From assembly GCF_026013645.1 (NCBI RefSeq), contig NZ_CP110224.1, positions 3,720,001 through 3,784,000 of the forward strand: 64,000 bases of DNA, read 5' to 3'. The position numbers were made by a program, and so were the translations under genes. Below are positions 45,483 to 54,431 of the stretch, one piece after another. The notes under the pieces are model-generated. The model was not told the origin of the DNA. It saw only the letters and a list, made by a program, of their open reading frames with translations, and ran no database searches. The stretch's first letter is position 1, and the number at the start of each line of letters is the position of its first letter. The stretch comes from Virgibacillus natechei (GTDB lineage Bacteria; Bacillota; Bacilli; Bacillales; Amphibacillaceae).

Positions 45483-45534
45483 CTCCATATTATAATGGGC
45501 TTATACATAAAAAACAAGAAAGATGGGATGAATG

Positions 45535-45630
45535 ATGACAACATGGATTATTATATTGTCCGTTTCAGCCATTATCATTTCGCTGGTTTCTCTGTTTATT
45601 ACTCTCAAAAGCAACACAAAAAAACATTAA
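45535..45630 (+). CDS. Second small membrane peptide (31 aa)
   Basis: MTTWIIILSVSAIIISLVSL plus FITLKSNTKKH: one hydrophobic helix with a basic tail. GATGGGATGA is a moderate ribosome-binding site. It starts 88 bp after the 38-residue peptide and just upstream of the antisense promoter. It may be a second toxin-like peptide; there is no further support. Confidence 0.45.
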   Translation: MTTWIIILSVSAIIISLVSLFITLKSNTKKH

Positions 45631-45681
45631 CCATTGCCAAGGCATGTAATAGTCTGTCTCAATTGCATAACTAGTAACTTA

Positions 45682-45732
45682 AGGTCAGTTCCCCAGTATG
45701 CTAAAGCGTTAACGCAATGAGGGACTGGCCCC
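45682..45732. repeat. REP-like palindrome, degenerate complete copy
   Basis: GGTCAGTTCCCCAGTATGC, TAAAGCGTTAACGCAATG, AGGGACTGGCC. Adjacent on its right is another sigma C-terminal remnant. Confidence 0.75.
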
Positions 45733-45745
45733 AATTTCATTACAC

Positions 45746-45814
45746 TTACATACTATCCAGCACCAAATCCTTAAACCCCGTATTCATCAATCTTCTCTTT
45801 GCCAGTCTTGCCCT
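45746..45814 (-). pseudogene. C-terminal remnant of a sigma-like gene
   Basis: Reads RARLAKRRLMNTGFKDLVLD and SM, stop. It parallels the remnant at 45141-45203 and the last residues of the sigma-like protein at 61362. The stretch on to 46167 shows no gene. Confidence 0.65.
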
Positions 45815-46167
45815 GAAATTCTAAGCACCTTTTAAAAAATTGTTGGTGGTAATTAGGTATGCTTTCATCTCTTTTAACTCGAGGGACTTCTATGTTTTTA
45901 AGCAAAGTGAGAAAGGTTCTCCTCGTTTATTATTTCTTAATGTCCCAATTTTGCCTCTATTTTACGCTTGCCTCTGTTCCGGTTTCACTTTCAGCCTATC
46001 AAGTAGTTTTTTTGTACATTGAATGAGCATGACTGATTCTCCTTTGGCAGTTCTTAACCATTATACCAATTTGATGGCCGGAGTAATAATTGTCATTGAC
46101 GCTGTTCCATCATTTATCATTTGTATACATCACCTTTTTGTATATGATGTATATGAGGTGATTATCC

Positions 46168-46434
46168 ATGGACGATAAACGAAAAGTCAGGAAACAAATT
46201 TATCTCGAACCTGACCAAAATAAACAAATAAAACAACTATCAGCACGTGAAAGAAAGACGGAAGCCGAGGTCATTAGAGATGCCGTCAATAATTACCTGA
46301 CAAATAACGAAGTAAATAAAGACCCATTATCTCAACTTATTGGCATGGTAAAAGACGGTGATAGGCAAGGCTCCACAAAACATGATCTTGATATTTATTT
46401 AAGTGAGAAGAGTGAAACACATGAAAAGGAATAA
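46168..46434 (+). CDS. Ribbon-helix-helix antitoxin
   Basis: An 88-residue CopG/RHH-type protein (VRKQIYLEPDQNKQIKQLSA then EAEVIRDAVNNYL) that binds DNA as a dimer through its first strand and neutralises a PIN toxin with its C-terminus. GAGGTGA precedes the ATG. Its stop overlaps the start of the broken PIN toxin gene. The reading frame is intact. Confidence 0.8.
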   Translation: MDDKRKVRKQIYLEPDQNKQIKQLSARERKTEAEVIRDAVNNYLTNNEVNKDPLSQLIGMVKDGDRQGSTKHDLDIYLSEKSETHEKE

Positions 46435-46677
46435 GTTATTCATAGATATTGAGCATGGATTGCGTTAATGTTGGAGACTGATCAATATCATGAAAAGGCC
46501 CGCTATCTCTTTGAAAGCCTCGATTTATCAGTTACACGCACCACCTCAAGTTTTGTCATTGCGGAGACTTATACCTGGCTGCGATATAGAGAAGGGTATA
46601 AATATGCTCACCTTTTTCTTGAAATAGTTAATCATTCCAAAGCAAGCAAAGCTTTGGATGTTGCCTGGATGAAGTAA
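46421..46677 (+). pseudogene. Broken PIN-domain toxin (VapC-like)
   Basis: ATG at 46421 starts MKRNKLFID, the first acidic strand of a PIN nuclease, overlapping the antitoxin by 14 bp. One base is missing around 46450: TGGATTGCGTTAATG continues the family pattern (AWIALMLETDQYHEKA) only in the next frame. Later VIAETYTWLRYREGY is PIN-like, and the frame stops early at 46677. The nuclease is most likely dead. Confidence 0.75.
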
Positions 46678-46782
46678 AAAAATTGGAAAAGGAATATAAG
46701 GAACCACAGAGGAGAGCGTAGAAATACGCTTTCTTTTTTGTAAATCATCACAAGCGATGACGCTACTATATATTATCGTCAC

Positions 46783-47020
46783 TCACAGTGTTACAGCCCC
46801 GCAGCATTTCTTATATTTCTTCCCGCTCCCGAACGGGCATGGATCATTTCGTTTTGGAGTTGGCGACTGGACAGGTTGCCTTTCTTTCCTGTTCGCTTGT
46901 ATAGTTTCCTTTCCAGCAAATTTCATGTCTTCATAGCTTTGAAGCCCTCCTCCTCTCCATAAAGTACCATGCGCTCAGAAAGCCGAATAGGGTTTTTTCA
47001 ATTCCATTTCAAATTCGTAC
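46783..47020 (-). pseudogene. SEC-C motif protein, C-terminal remnant
   Basis: The minus strand reads [17 protein letters not shown], the zinc-binding SEC-C motif found at the end of SecA and of YecA-like proteins, preceded by a Lys/Gln-rich linker ([15 protein letters not shown]). A frameshift near 46970 and lack of a start show it is a remnant. It lies between the broken PIN gene and the sigma gene. Confidence 0.65.
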
Positions 47021-47133
47021 AAATGATAGCCGTCACAACTTCGCGTCTTTTGTATTTTCAAACCAAGAAGGCATTACAAATACAGTTACCGTTCTCTAGT
47101 AAAGTAGTTGTTGGTTGTGTTTATTTATAAAAT

Positions 47134-48255
47134 TTATTCTAAAAAGTCCTTCAACCATTTACTCCGACTTGGATGCCGGAGTTTGCGTAATGCTTTGGAT
47201 TCGATTTGACGAATTCTCTCCCGCGTTATATCAAAAACTCGACCAACTTCTTCAAGGGTACGCGAATGATCATCATCAAGTCCGAAGCGAAGTCGTAATA
47301 CATTCTCTTCCCGATCCGTTAGTGTATCCAATATCGTTTCCAATTGTTCTTTTAATGATGCATAAGTGGCTTGATCAGATGGAGAGGGTGTTTCTTGATC
47401 TTCAATAAAGTCACCTAAATAGGAACCCTCTTCCTCTCCTATTGGCTTCTCAAGTGAAACAGTGTCTTGCGTAAGCCTTAAAACGTGATACACTTTTTCA
47501 AGTGGAAGATCCATTTCTTTTGCAATCTCTTCAGGAGTAGGTTCGTGACCAAGCTTTAGCAACAATTCACGCTGCACGCGAGTCAATTTATTAATGGTTT
47601 CCACCATATGGACAGGTTTACGTATGGTTTTTGATTGATCCGCAATAGCCCGTGTTATTGATTGACGTATCCACCAAGTAGCATACGTACTGAATTTAAA
47701 ACCTTTACGGTAGTCATATTTCTCCACTGCCTTCATGAGCCCTGTATTGCCCTCCTGAATTAAATCCAAAAACTGCAAGCCTCTCCCCGTGTAATGCTTC
47801 GCCAGGCTGACAACAAGACGAAGATTGGCTTCTGTCAGCCGCTCTTTAGCTACGTGATCTCCTTCCTCAATCCGACGGGCTAAATGGACTTCTTCATCAG
47901 CCGACAATAAATCAGTCCTGCCAATTTCTTTCAAATACATACGAACGGTGTCATTGGTTTCCATCCCTGTCAGGTTACTTAAATCAGCCGCATCATGTTC
48001 CACTTCTTTTGCAGTCTCTTGAGATTCAGGGTCTTCTTCAACATTTACAACCACCTCAATACCTTGATTATCCAGGTACTCATACCATTCATCTATCTGG
48101 TCAGATTCCAATTCAAAATCCGATAACCAGCGGGCCACTTCTTCGTACGTAAGCGCGCCCTGCTTCTTTCCTAAGTCAAGCAATTTATCTTTAACCTGTT
48201 CAAGTGCTACTTCCCTTTGATTGTCCTTTTCTTGAACGGCGTTATTTCCAGTCAT
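47134..48255 (-). CDS. RNA polymerase sigma factor RpoD/SigA-type, divergent paralogue
   Basis: A 373-residue group 1/2 sigma-70 factor with all regions: 1.1 ([20 protein letters not shown]), 1.2 ([20 protein letters not shown]), 2 ([40 protein letters not shown]), 3 and 4 ([39 protein letters not shown]). It differs from SigA at sites almost invariant in Bacilli, for instance RKPVHM for [15 protein letters not shown] for KRYVGRGML, and EGNTGL for EGNMGL. dnaG is not upstream. ATG at 48255 is chosen for its AAGGAAGG spacing. Confidence 0.9.
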   Translation of the reverse strand: MTGNNAVQEKDNQREVALEQVKDKLLDLGKKQGALTYEEVARWLSDFELESDQIDEWYEYLDNQGIEVVVNVEEDPESQETAKEVEHDAADLSNLTGMETNDTVRMYLKEIGRTDLLSADEEVHLARRIEEGDHVAKERLTEANLRLVVSLAKHYTGRGLQFLDLIQEGNTGLMKAVEKYDYRKGFKFSTYATWWIRQSITRAIADQSKTIRKPVHMVETINKLTRVQRELLLKLGHEPTPEEIAKEMDLPLEKVYHVLRLTQDTVSLEKPIGEEEGSYLGDFIEDQETPSPSDQATYASLKEQLETILDTLTDREENVLRLRFGLDDDHSRTLEEVGRVFDITRERIRQIESKALRKLRHPSRSKWLKDFLE

Positions 48256-48297
48256 GAGCATCCTTCCTTTTATCTATTAACTCTATATTCGCAAGTC

Positions 48298-48352
48298 AAG
48301 CAGAAAGGGACTAACCACACGATTGCCAATCATGTAATAAATCCCTTTCTGC
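48298..48352 (-). promoter_or_regulatory. Leader hairpin upstream of the sigma factor gene
   Basis: GGCAGAAAGGGA pairs with TCCCTTTCTGC, enclosing a smaller GATTG/CAATC hairpin, about 45 bp before the start codon. There is no T run, so it may act in mRNA stability or regulation instead of termination. Confidence 0.45.
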
Positions 48353-48705
48353 CTACGTCTAACCAGATCCACGTCATTTTTAGTAATACCTGTTTTGCAT
48401 ATATGTGACTGATTTAACTTGAAGGTATAGTCCGTCTGTTTGCCTCTTGAAGACTTACCCTACACACATATATAGGAATCGTAATTATAACAGCTCTCTA
48501 AAATAGAAAGCAAGAAAATAAAATGAATCGTATTAGTAATGTTATAGTGATTTGCCTTTTTCTTCTTTATTTATCTTTCGTGAACCTTCACAAAAACGAA
48601 TATAACAGAAAGTCTCCATGTAAGATAACCAGTAAAATAAGCCAACAAATGTTTAAAAGTGCAGCTTTACTTACAATAATCTTCAAAGCCCACCGCTCCA
48701 TACAG

Positions 48706-48906
48706 CTAGAATCCAATCCCATTCACTTCCCAACACCCGATGCCACCTCTAAATACATGGATTAAAAATGCCTTCAATAGAATTCCAACACTATCAAATG
48801 CAACATCCAGCAAATGGCCATCCCTGGTGAAATAGGGCTGAATCAGCTCTGGGACCAAAGCAAGTCCCAACGTGATCCAAACAGTCGCCTTTAACCATTT
48901 GATAGC
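48706..48906 (-). pseudogene. VanZ-like protein, C-terminal fragment
   Basis: Minus-strand frame: TVWITLGLALVPELIQPYF, then DGHLLDVAFDSVGILLKAFL, then a stop. The ELIQ and DxxFDxxG pattern is that of VanZ-like membrane proteins. No start; it is cut by the REP-like element at 48918. The rest of the 48.3-48.7 kb gap shows no gene. Confidence 0.6.
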
Positions 48907-48917
48907 AAAGTGTCACT

Positions 48918-48967
48918 CAGGGTCACAGTCCCCCAGTGTGCTAAAGCGTTAACGCAACAGGGGACTG
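48918..48967. repeat. REP-like palindrome interrupted by IS copy 2
   Basis: CAGGGTCACAGTCCCCCAG, TGTGCTAAAGCGTTAACGC, AACAGGGGACTG, then the IS. The other end (CTGACCCTGAC) follows the IS at 50290. Confidence 0.8.
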
Positions 48968-49036
48968 TGAGATTATCCCCTTATAGTAGACACACTGAAA
49001 ATGAGGGTGTTACGTTGCCTATAGGAGTGATGAATC

Positions 49037-49384
49037 GTGACTAAACAAAAACGGTATTCCAAAGAATTTAAAAATAAAGTAGTTCAATATTACAATGATA
49101 ACCCTGGACTCGGTTATCTTAGCCTGGCGAGATTCTTTGATATTTCTTCTGATGAGAGCGTTAGACGTTGGGTGAAAGAAAAGCAATCAAGAGGTGATGA
49201 AGCCTTTACACCTATACCTAAAAACACGAATACCAAAAAGAAGAACACAAAAAGAAAAACGAACGAAATCTCTACAGATCGGTGGGAAGATCCGCAGGAA
49301 AGCAATGAACGAATTGCTTTCTTAGAAGCGGAGAATGCTTATTTAAAAAAGTTAATTGCCTTAAGGAAGGGGGATTCCGATTAA
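49037..49384 (+). CDS. IS3-family transposase OrfA
   Basis: Identical to the OrfA of copy 1 (115 residues, helix-turn-helix and leucine zipper). The slippery heptamer A-AAA-AAG is at 49345-49351 in the zero frame TTA AAA AAG. Confidence 0.92.
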   Translation: MTKQKRYSKEFKNKVVQYYNDNPGLGYLSLARFFDISSDESVRRWVKEKQSRGDEAFTPIPKNTNTKKKNTKRKTNEISTDRWEDPQESNERIAFLEAENAYLKKLIALRKGDSD

Positions 49385-49635
49385 AAAAGAATCAACGTTA
49401 TGAGATCATTGAAGAACTAACATCCACTTTCAGTGTTACAGGCCTTTGTATCATCGCTTCTGTATCAAGAAGTGGTTTTTATAAATGGCGGAACAGGCAA
49501 AACCAATCTCTTACGAGGAAACAGAAGGAAGATGAACATATAAAAGATTTAATCGTTCATTTTGATCATTTATTTAATCACACATACGGCTATCCACGAT
49601 TAACGGAAGAAATAAATGATATTCATTTTAAAAAA

Positions 49636-50250
49636 GTGAATCATAAACGTGTCTATCGATTACAAAAACAACTAGGCATTCAAGCTCAAATATTTAAGAA
49701 AAAGGTACGGTATAAGCATGAAGGATATAAAGCCCAGAATGTATTAAATCGGGATTTCCGAGCGAAGAAGCCATTTGAGAAATGGGTAACGGATATCACA
49801 TATTTATCAACAGGTATCACACGATTGTATCTTTCAACCATTTTAGACCTTTGTACAAAAGAAGTCGTGAGCTATCATGTCAGTGAACATAATGATAATG
49901 ACCTTGTGGTCCAAACCCTTAACAAAGCTTTAGAAAAAGGTAGTGTAGATGGAACGATGATTCATAGTGACCAGGGACATCAATATACGTCTCACGCCTA
50001 CACAAACCTTCTAGAAGAAAACGATATGGTTAAGAGCATGTCACGAAAAGCTAACTGTTGGGATAACGCCCCAATTGAGAGTTTTTTTGGACGTTTGAAG
50101 GAAGAATCTATGCGCATACATAAACCAAAAACAAAACAAGAAATACGCCGGGTAATTGATGATTATATGGATCTCTATAATCACCGCCGGCGCCAGAAGA
50201 AATTAGGCGGTCAAGCGCCTACCAACTATAAACATACAATAGCAGCTTGA
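49636..50250 (+). CDS. IS3-family transposase OrfB
   Basis: Identical to the OrfB of copy 1, with the full DDE triad. The frame is open from 49351 without an ATG, so the product is an OrfAB fusion of about 400 residues after -1 slippage; an internal GTG at 49636 is the first ordinary start. Confidence 0.92.
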   Translation: MNHKRVYRLQKQLGIQAQIFKKKVRYKHEGYKAQNVLNRDFRAKKPFEKWVTDITYLSTGITRLYLSTILDLCTKEVVSYHVSEHNDNDLVVQTLNKALEKGSVDGTMIHSDQGHQYTSHAYTNLLEENDMVKSMSRKANCWDNAPIESFFGRLKEESMRIHKPKTKQEIRRVIDDYMDLYNHRRRQKKLGGQAPTNYKHTIAA

Positions 50251-50328
50251 CCCTCGCCTATTAGTGTCTACTTGACAGGGGTACGCTTACTGACCCTGAC
50301 ATTTATAATCAGGTAAAGCTGTTCCTTA

Positions 50329-52584
50329 TTATTTCCTGATTTCAATGCCTTGCTCTAGATGAATTTCTTCTTCTCTATGTTGAATAGTTAGATTGTTACC
50401 TTCTACAAGCGTATAGCAAACAATGTCATTTTCCATTTTAATTTGGATCACTCTTCCGCGAAACCGTAAATGAAACTCTAGAGCGTTCCATTGTTTTGGA
50501 AGTCTTGGGTGCATAGACAGACCGCTTTCCTTCACACGAAGACCAGCGAACCCATATACAATAGCTAACCAGGCTCCTCCCATATTTGCCATATGAAGCC
50601 CATCTTTAGTATTACCATGCCTATTTTCTAGATCGAGTCTTGCAGTTTTATTAAAATAAGAATATGCTTTTTTCTCGTAACCTAACTTTGAAGCCATGAT
50701 ACTAAATACACAATATGATAACGAAGAATCATGTGTAGTTATTGCTTCATAATAATCATAAGATTGTCTAATCGTATCAATATCAGCTTCATCTTCCAAT
50801 AAGAAATGCCCCAATACTGTATCTGCTTGTTTACATACCTGGTATCGATATAAAGTAAGTGGATGGTAATGTAATAATAATGGAAAGTTTTCCTTATTTG
50901 TATTTTCCAAGTTCCATCGCGCTTTTTTCAAGAAACTATCATCTTGTGCGTGGATACCTAAATTTTCATCATATGGAAGGAACATTTTTTCTCCCGCTTC
51001 TTCCCATAATTCTACTTCATCAGCATTTAAATTTAGTTGGTTACTTAGCTCCTCAATCTTGTTTGTTTCTTTCAAATGACGAAACACCTTTACAGCCCAC
51101 AATAAGTTATGTTTTGCCATCACATTGGTATAGTAATTATTATTAACGATACAGGTGTATTCATCAGGTCCAGTAACATCATCGATTCGGAATTGACCAT
51201 CTTTGAAATGACCAGTATCTATCCAAAGCCTTGCCGTTTCAACTAGTACTTCTACCATATAGTCTTTTAAGAATTCTTCATCTCTTGTAACGAGATAATA
51301 TTGTATATAACTATATGCAATATCAGCATTGATATGATATTGTGCAGTTCCAGCGGGGAAAAATGCAGAGCTTTCACCACCAGTTATCGTACGCCATGGA
51401 AAAAGTGCTCCATTTTCATGTCCCATTTCTCTAGCGCGTTCTCTGGCACTATTTAGAAGTGAATAACGATGCAATAAAAGGTTTTTCGCAATTGCTGGAT
51501 TGGTCATTAAAAATACAGGGAGCATATAAATTTCAGTATCCCAGAAATAATGTCCCTCGTATCCCTCACCGGAAAGCCCTTTGGAAGCAATGTTACTTAT
51601 CGGGTCTTTCCCTACAGACTGTAAAAGTTGATAAAGATTAAAGCGTATCCCTTCTTGGAGAGACTTGTCACCATCAATCTTCACGTCCGTTAACTTCCAA
51701 AAATTATCTAGGTACTCCTTTTGCTCACTCATAAGTTCCTCAAATGATAAGTTTGCAAGACGATGCTGTATTTTAATTCCTTCTTCTAATACATTCTCAC
51801 CATAACGAAGGCTATCAGTATATACATTATATTTCGAAAACCGAACTGGTCCCTTTACTTTATATTCCTCTTCAATCACGCTATCTGATATATAATTATT
51901 ATAACTACCTTCCTTATCTACACAAGTAGAAGTAATACAAGTAACATCGAGCTGGGTTTCAAAAGTTGTATCTTTAATAGCTGTGAAACCTTCTGTCATT
52001 TTAGCTTCAGATACAAACAACCGTTTAGCATGTCCTGAAGCAACTCGGGGATCATTTTCATCTGTGAAATTAGAAACATCTCCATCCACTCTAGATATAA
52101 TTTTCAACTCATTAACATCATTTAAAGGCTCAATTTTAATATCAATCGCAAATAGTTCACGAGTTACGAAAGAAACAAGCCTTCTAAACTCCATTTGAAC
52201 CTCCTTACCATTTGGAGATTTCCAGTGAATCTTACGCTCAGAATAACCTTTATCTAAATGCAGCGTTCTTTCAAAGGATACAATTTCTCCACTAAACAAA
52301 GAAAATCGATCCCCATCAACATAAATTTGAACTGTCTGTGCATCAATAACATTTAAAAGCTTTTGCTGTTTATCAGGAAAAGCATACTGCTTCTCACCAT
52401 ATGTAATTTCAGTTTCATCATGAAAAGCGTTAATATATGTTCCCCTTATTGATTGAAAGTCACTGTCATAACCTTCCTCAAAGTTACCCCGCACCCCAAG
52501 ATAACCATTACCCAGGGACAGGAGACTCTCATTTATTAGTAGATTTTTATGATCTAATTCTGATTTTGTTATTGCCCAAGCCAT
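50329..52584 (-). CDS. Glycoside hydrolase family 65 disaccharide phosphorylase
   Basis: A 751-residue GH65 enzyme that splits an alpha-glucobiose with phosphate into glucose and beta-glucose 1-phosphate, inverting the anomer. The (alpha/alpha)6 barrel has GEGYEGHYFWDTEIYMLP near residue 335, the general acid in DDVTGPDEYTCIVNNNYYTN near 470 and HDSSLSYCVFS near 605. Length fits maltose or kojibiose phosphorylases. It is the last gene of the operon, after lacI. The specificity (maltose, kojibiose, nigerose or trehalose) cannot be settled by eye. Confidence 0.88.
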   Translation of the reverse strand: MAWAITKSELDHKNLLINESLLSLGNGYLGVRGNFEEGYDSDFQSIRGTYINAFHDETEITYGEKQYAFPDKQQKLLNVIDAQTVQIYVDGDRFSLFSGEIVSFERTLHLDKGYSERKIHWKSPNGKEVQMEFRRLVSFVTRELFAIDIKIEPLNDVNELKIISRVDGDVSNFTDENDPRVASGHAKRLFVSEAKMTEGFTAIKDTTFETQLDVTCITSTCVDKEGSYNNYISDSVIEEEYKVKGPVRFSKYNVYTDSLRYGENVLEEGIKIQHRLANLSFEELMSEQKEYLDNFWKLTDVKIDGDKSLQEGIRFNLYQLLQSVGKDPISNIASKGLSGEGYEGHYFWDTEIYMLPVFLMTNPAIAKNLLLHRYSLLNSARERAREMGHENGALFPWRTITGGESSAFFPAGTAQYHINADIAYSYIQYYLVTRDEEFLKDYMVEVLVETARLWIDTGHFKDGQFRIDDVTGPDEYTCIVNNNYYTNVMAKHNLLWAVKVFRHLKETNKIEELSNQLNLNADEVELWEEAGEKMFLPYDENLGIHAQDDSFLKKARWNLENTNKENFPLLLHYHPLTLYRYQVCKQADTVLGHFLLEDEADIDTIRQSYDYYEAITTHDSSLSYCVFSIMASKLGYEKKAYSYFNKTARLDLENRHGNTKDGLHMANMGGAWLAIVYGFAGLRVKESGLSMHPRLPKQWNALEFHLRFRGRVIQIKMENDIVCYTLVEGNNLTIQHREEEIHLEQGIEIRK

Positions 52585-52683
52585 GTACTACACCCCATTT
52601 CTCTAACATCATCGCTTTAAAAAAACTTTATGTTTGAAGAAAAGCACTCCGCTCTGCTAAATCTCCCGGGTGCTTTCCTTCCG

Positions 52684-53712
52684 TTACTTTGCTAAACTCC
52701 GGACACTTTCTCTCTCTATAATCTGATGCTTAACATTTCGTTTTGTTTCTACTTTTTTCTTTTCCATTAACTGTTCCAATAATAAGGCTGCCTGACTGCC
52801 AATTTCATAAAAATCTTGTTTAACAGTAGTAAGTGTTGGCTGGATATATTCATTAATCACCAATCCATCAAAGCCAGTTATCGATATATTAGATGGAATT
52901 TCTAACTCTGCTTCTTTTATGGCTTTCATGGTTCCATATGCCATTAAATCACTAAAGCAAAGCATTGCAGTAGGAATGTTATTAGCATTTTCCAGATATT
53001 CTTTTGTTTTTCTATAAGATTCTTCTTCTGAGAAGTTACCATATAGAATAGATTCTTCCGTTAATTCTAAACCGTATTCTTCAAAAGCCCTCTCTACACC
53101 TTTTAATCGCTGAATGTTAACATCAGCTGATTTGGCACCCGCAACAACGACTATATTTCTATGGTTATGCTTTAATAAGTAAGTGGCAATATCAAAGCTT
53201 GCCTGAATATTATCAGTGGAAACACTTCCGATATTATCATAATGCTTTTTGGTATTTATATCGACAAGAACACATGGAATATCGGTGTCCAGTAATTCTT
53301 CAAAAAATGGGTCATCTACTCGCATGCCCATTAAAACCGCTCCACCTATATTCCGTTCTTGACAAAACTTTGCATAGCTTTTTTGTTTTTGTTTAAGCGT
53401 GTCTGTAAAATAGATAGCGAGTTCATATTGGTTTTCTTCTGCGGCTGTATATACACCCCTAAACAAATCAAATGAGTTACTATTATCCTTTCCTTCAGAA
53501 TTAAGAAATCCAGAAGTAATCAACCCGATTGTTTTTTGTTTTTTGGAAGATAGATTCTTAGCAACAACATTTGGTGTATAGTTCATTTCCTTAGCTAATT
53601 CAATTATTCTTTTCTTTGTCTTATCACTAACATCTGGATAATTGTTTAATGCCTTAGAAACAATAGCAATTGAGACCCCTGCTTTTTTTGCCACATCCTT
53701 AATTGTCGTCAA
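52684..53712 (-). CDS. LacI-family transcriptional regulator
   Basis: A 342-residue repressor with an N-terminal helix-turn-helix (TIKDVAKKAGVSIAIVSKAL), hinge NVVAKNLSSKKQKTIGLI and a periplasmic-binding-like sugar domain. The TTG start has AAGGGAGAAAG upstream. It lies inside the operon it most likely controls; the GAAAACGTTTTA palindromes before the first GH65 gene are fitting operators. Confidence 0.9.
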   Translation of the reverse strand: MTTIKDVAKKAGVSIAIVSKALNNYPDVSDKTKKRIIELAKEMNYTPNVVAKNLSSKKQKTIGLITSGFLNSEGKDNSNSFDLFRGVYTAAEENQYELAIYFTDTLKQKQKSYAKFCQERNIGGAVLMGMRVDDPFFEELLDTDIPCVLVDINTKKHYDNIGSVSTDNIQASFDIATYLLKHNHRNIVVVAGAKSADVNIQRLKGVERAFEEYGLELTEESILYGNFSEEESYRKTKEYLENANNIPTAMLCFSDLMAYGTMKAIKEAELEIPSNISITGFDGLVINEYIQPTLTTVKQDFYEIGSQAALLLEQLMEKKKVETKRNVKHQIIERESVRSLAK

Positions 53713-53738
53713 TGGCTTTCTCCCTTTCTAATATCAAT

Positions 53739-54413
53739 TTAAGAAATTGTTTGTTTAAATGAATGTAATAAACCAGAGAATTCTAATTCCCCTGTATGCT
53801 TATATATCAAATCCGCCCCTGCTTTCTCCATAACTTCTTCTGTTCCTACCCCAACAGCAAACATATTAGCATCTTTAATTGCAGTAATTCCAGATTCGGA
53901 ATCTTCAATTCCAATACAGTCTTCTGGCTTGACACCTAACTCTTCAGCAGCACTAAGAAAAATATCTGGAGCTGGTTTACCATTTTCAATTAATGCAGGG
54001 TTCACAACCGTATCAAAATAATGGTTGATTTCCAATTTGTCTAGTATTCTCGGTCCATTTTTGCTTGAAGAAGTTAAACCAATTTTTATTTCTTCCATTT
54101 TTAATGTATCTAATAATTCTTTGATACCAGGATAAATAGCATCAGGTTTTAACTCACTTAGTAATTCTACATACTCAGCATTTTTGGAATTTGCCAAAGC
54201 CATTTTTTGATTATCCGAGTATTTTTCCAAAACACCACCGTACTTTAATATTTTATTCAAACTATCTATACGGCTAATTCCCTTTAATCCTTCATTAAAT
54301 TCACGGTCAAAATCTATATCAATGGAGTTTGCCATACTTTTCCATGCCTGAAAATGGAATTCTGCAGTGTCTGTAATTACGCCATCCAAATCAAATAGAA
54401 CTGCTTTTAACAT
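53739..54413 (-). CDS. pgmB: Beta-phosphoglucomutase
   Basis: A 224-residue HAD-type phosphatase-fold mutase that converts beta-glucose 1-phosphate to glucose 6-phosphate. Motif I VLFDLDGVITDTAEFHFQAW has the nucleophile Asp and the acid/base Asp; GLTSSSKNGPRIL and GIEDSESGITAI are motifs II-IV. Start at 54413 (ATG after AAGGAGGT) and not the upstream TTG. Its product is exactly what the GH65 enzymes in this operon make. Confidence 0.93.
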   Translation of the reverse strand: MLKAVLFDLDGVITDTAEFHFQAWKSMANSIDIDFDREFNEGLKGISRIDSLNKILKYGGVLEKYSDNQKMALANSKNAEYVELLSELKPDAIYPGIKELLDTLKMEEIKIGLTSSSKNGPRILDKLEINHYFDTVVNPALIENGKPAPDIFLSAAEELGVKPEDCIGIEDSESGITAIKDANMFAVGVGTEEVMEKAGADLIYKHTGELEFSGLLHSFKQTIS

Positions 54414-54431
54414 AACTTTTACCTCCTTCAA

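Larger units (their letters stand above)
48968..50289 (+). mobile_element. IS3-family insertion sequence, copy 2
   Basis: Same 1,322-bp element as copy 1, opposite orientation, with 3-bp target duplication CTG (48965-48967 and 50290-50292). Its proteins are identical to those of copy 1. Confidence 0.9.

Noticed and set aside
45477..45674. 65-codon plus-strand frame
   Set aside because: The alternative frame at 45535-45630 encodes a better membrane peptide with a ribosome-binding site.
48523..48765. 80-codon plus-strand frame after the sigma gene
   Set aside because: The opposite strand holds a VanZ-like coding remnant, and no start signal was seen here.
36625..50289. Composite transposon formed by the two IS copies
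   Set aside because: Each IS has its own CTG target duplication, which points to two independent insertions.
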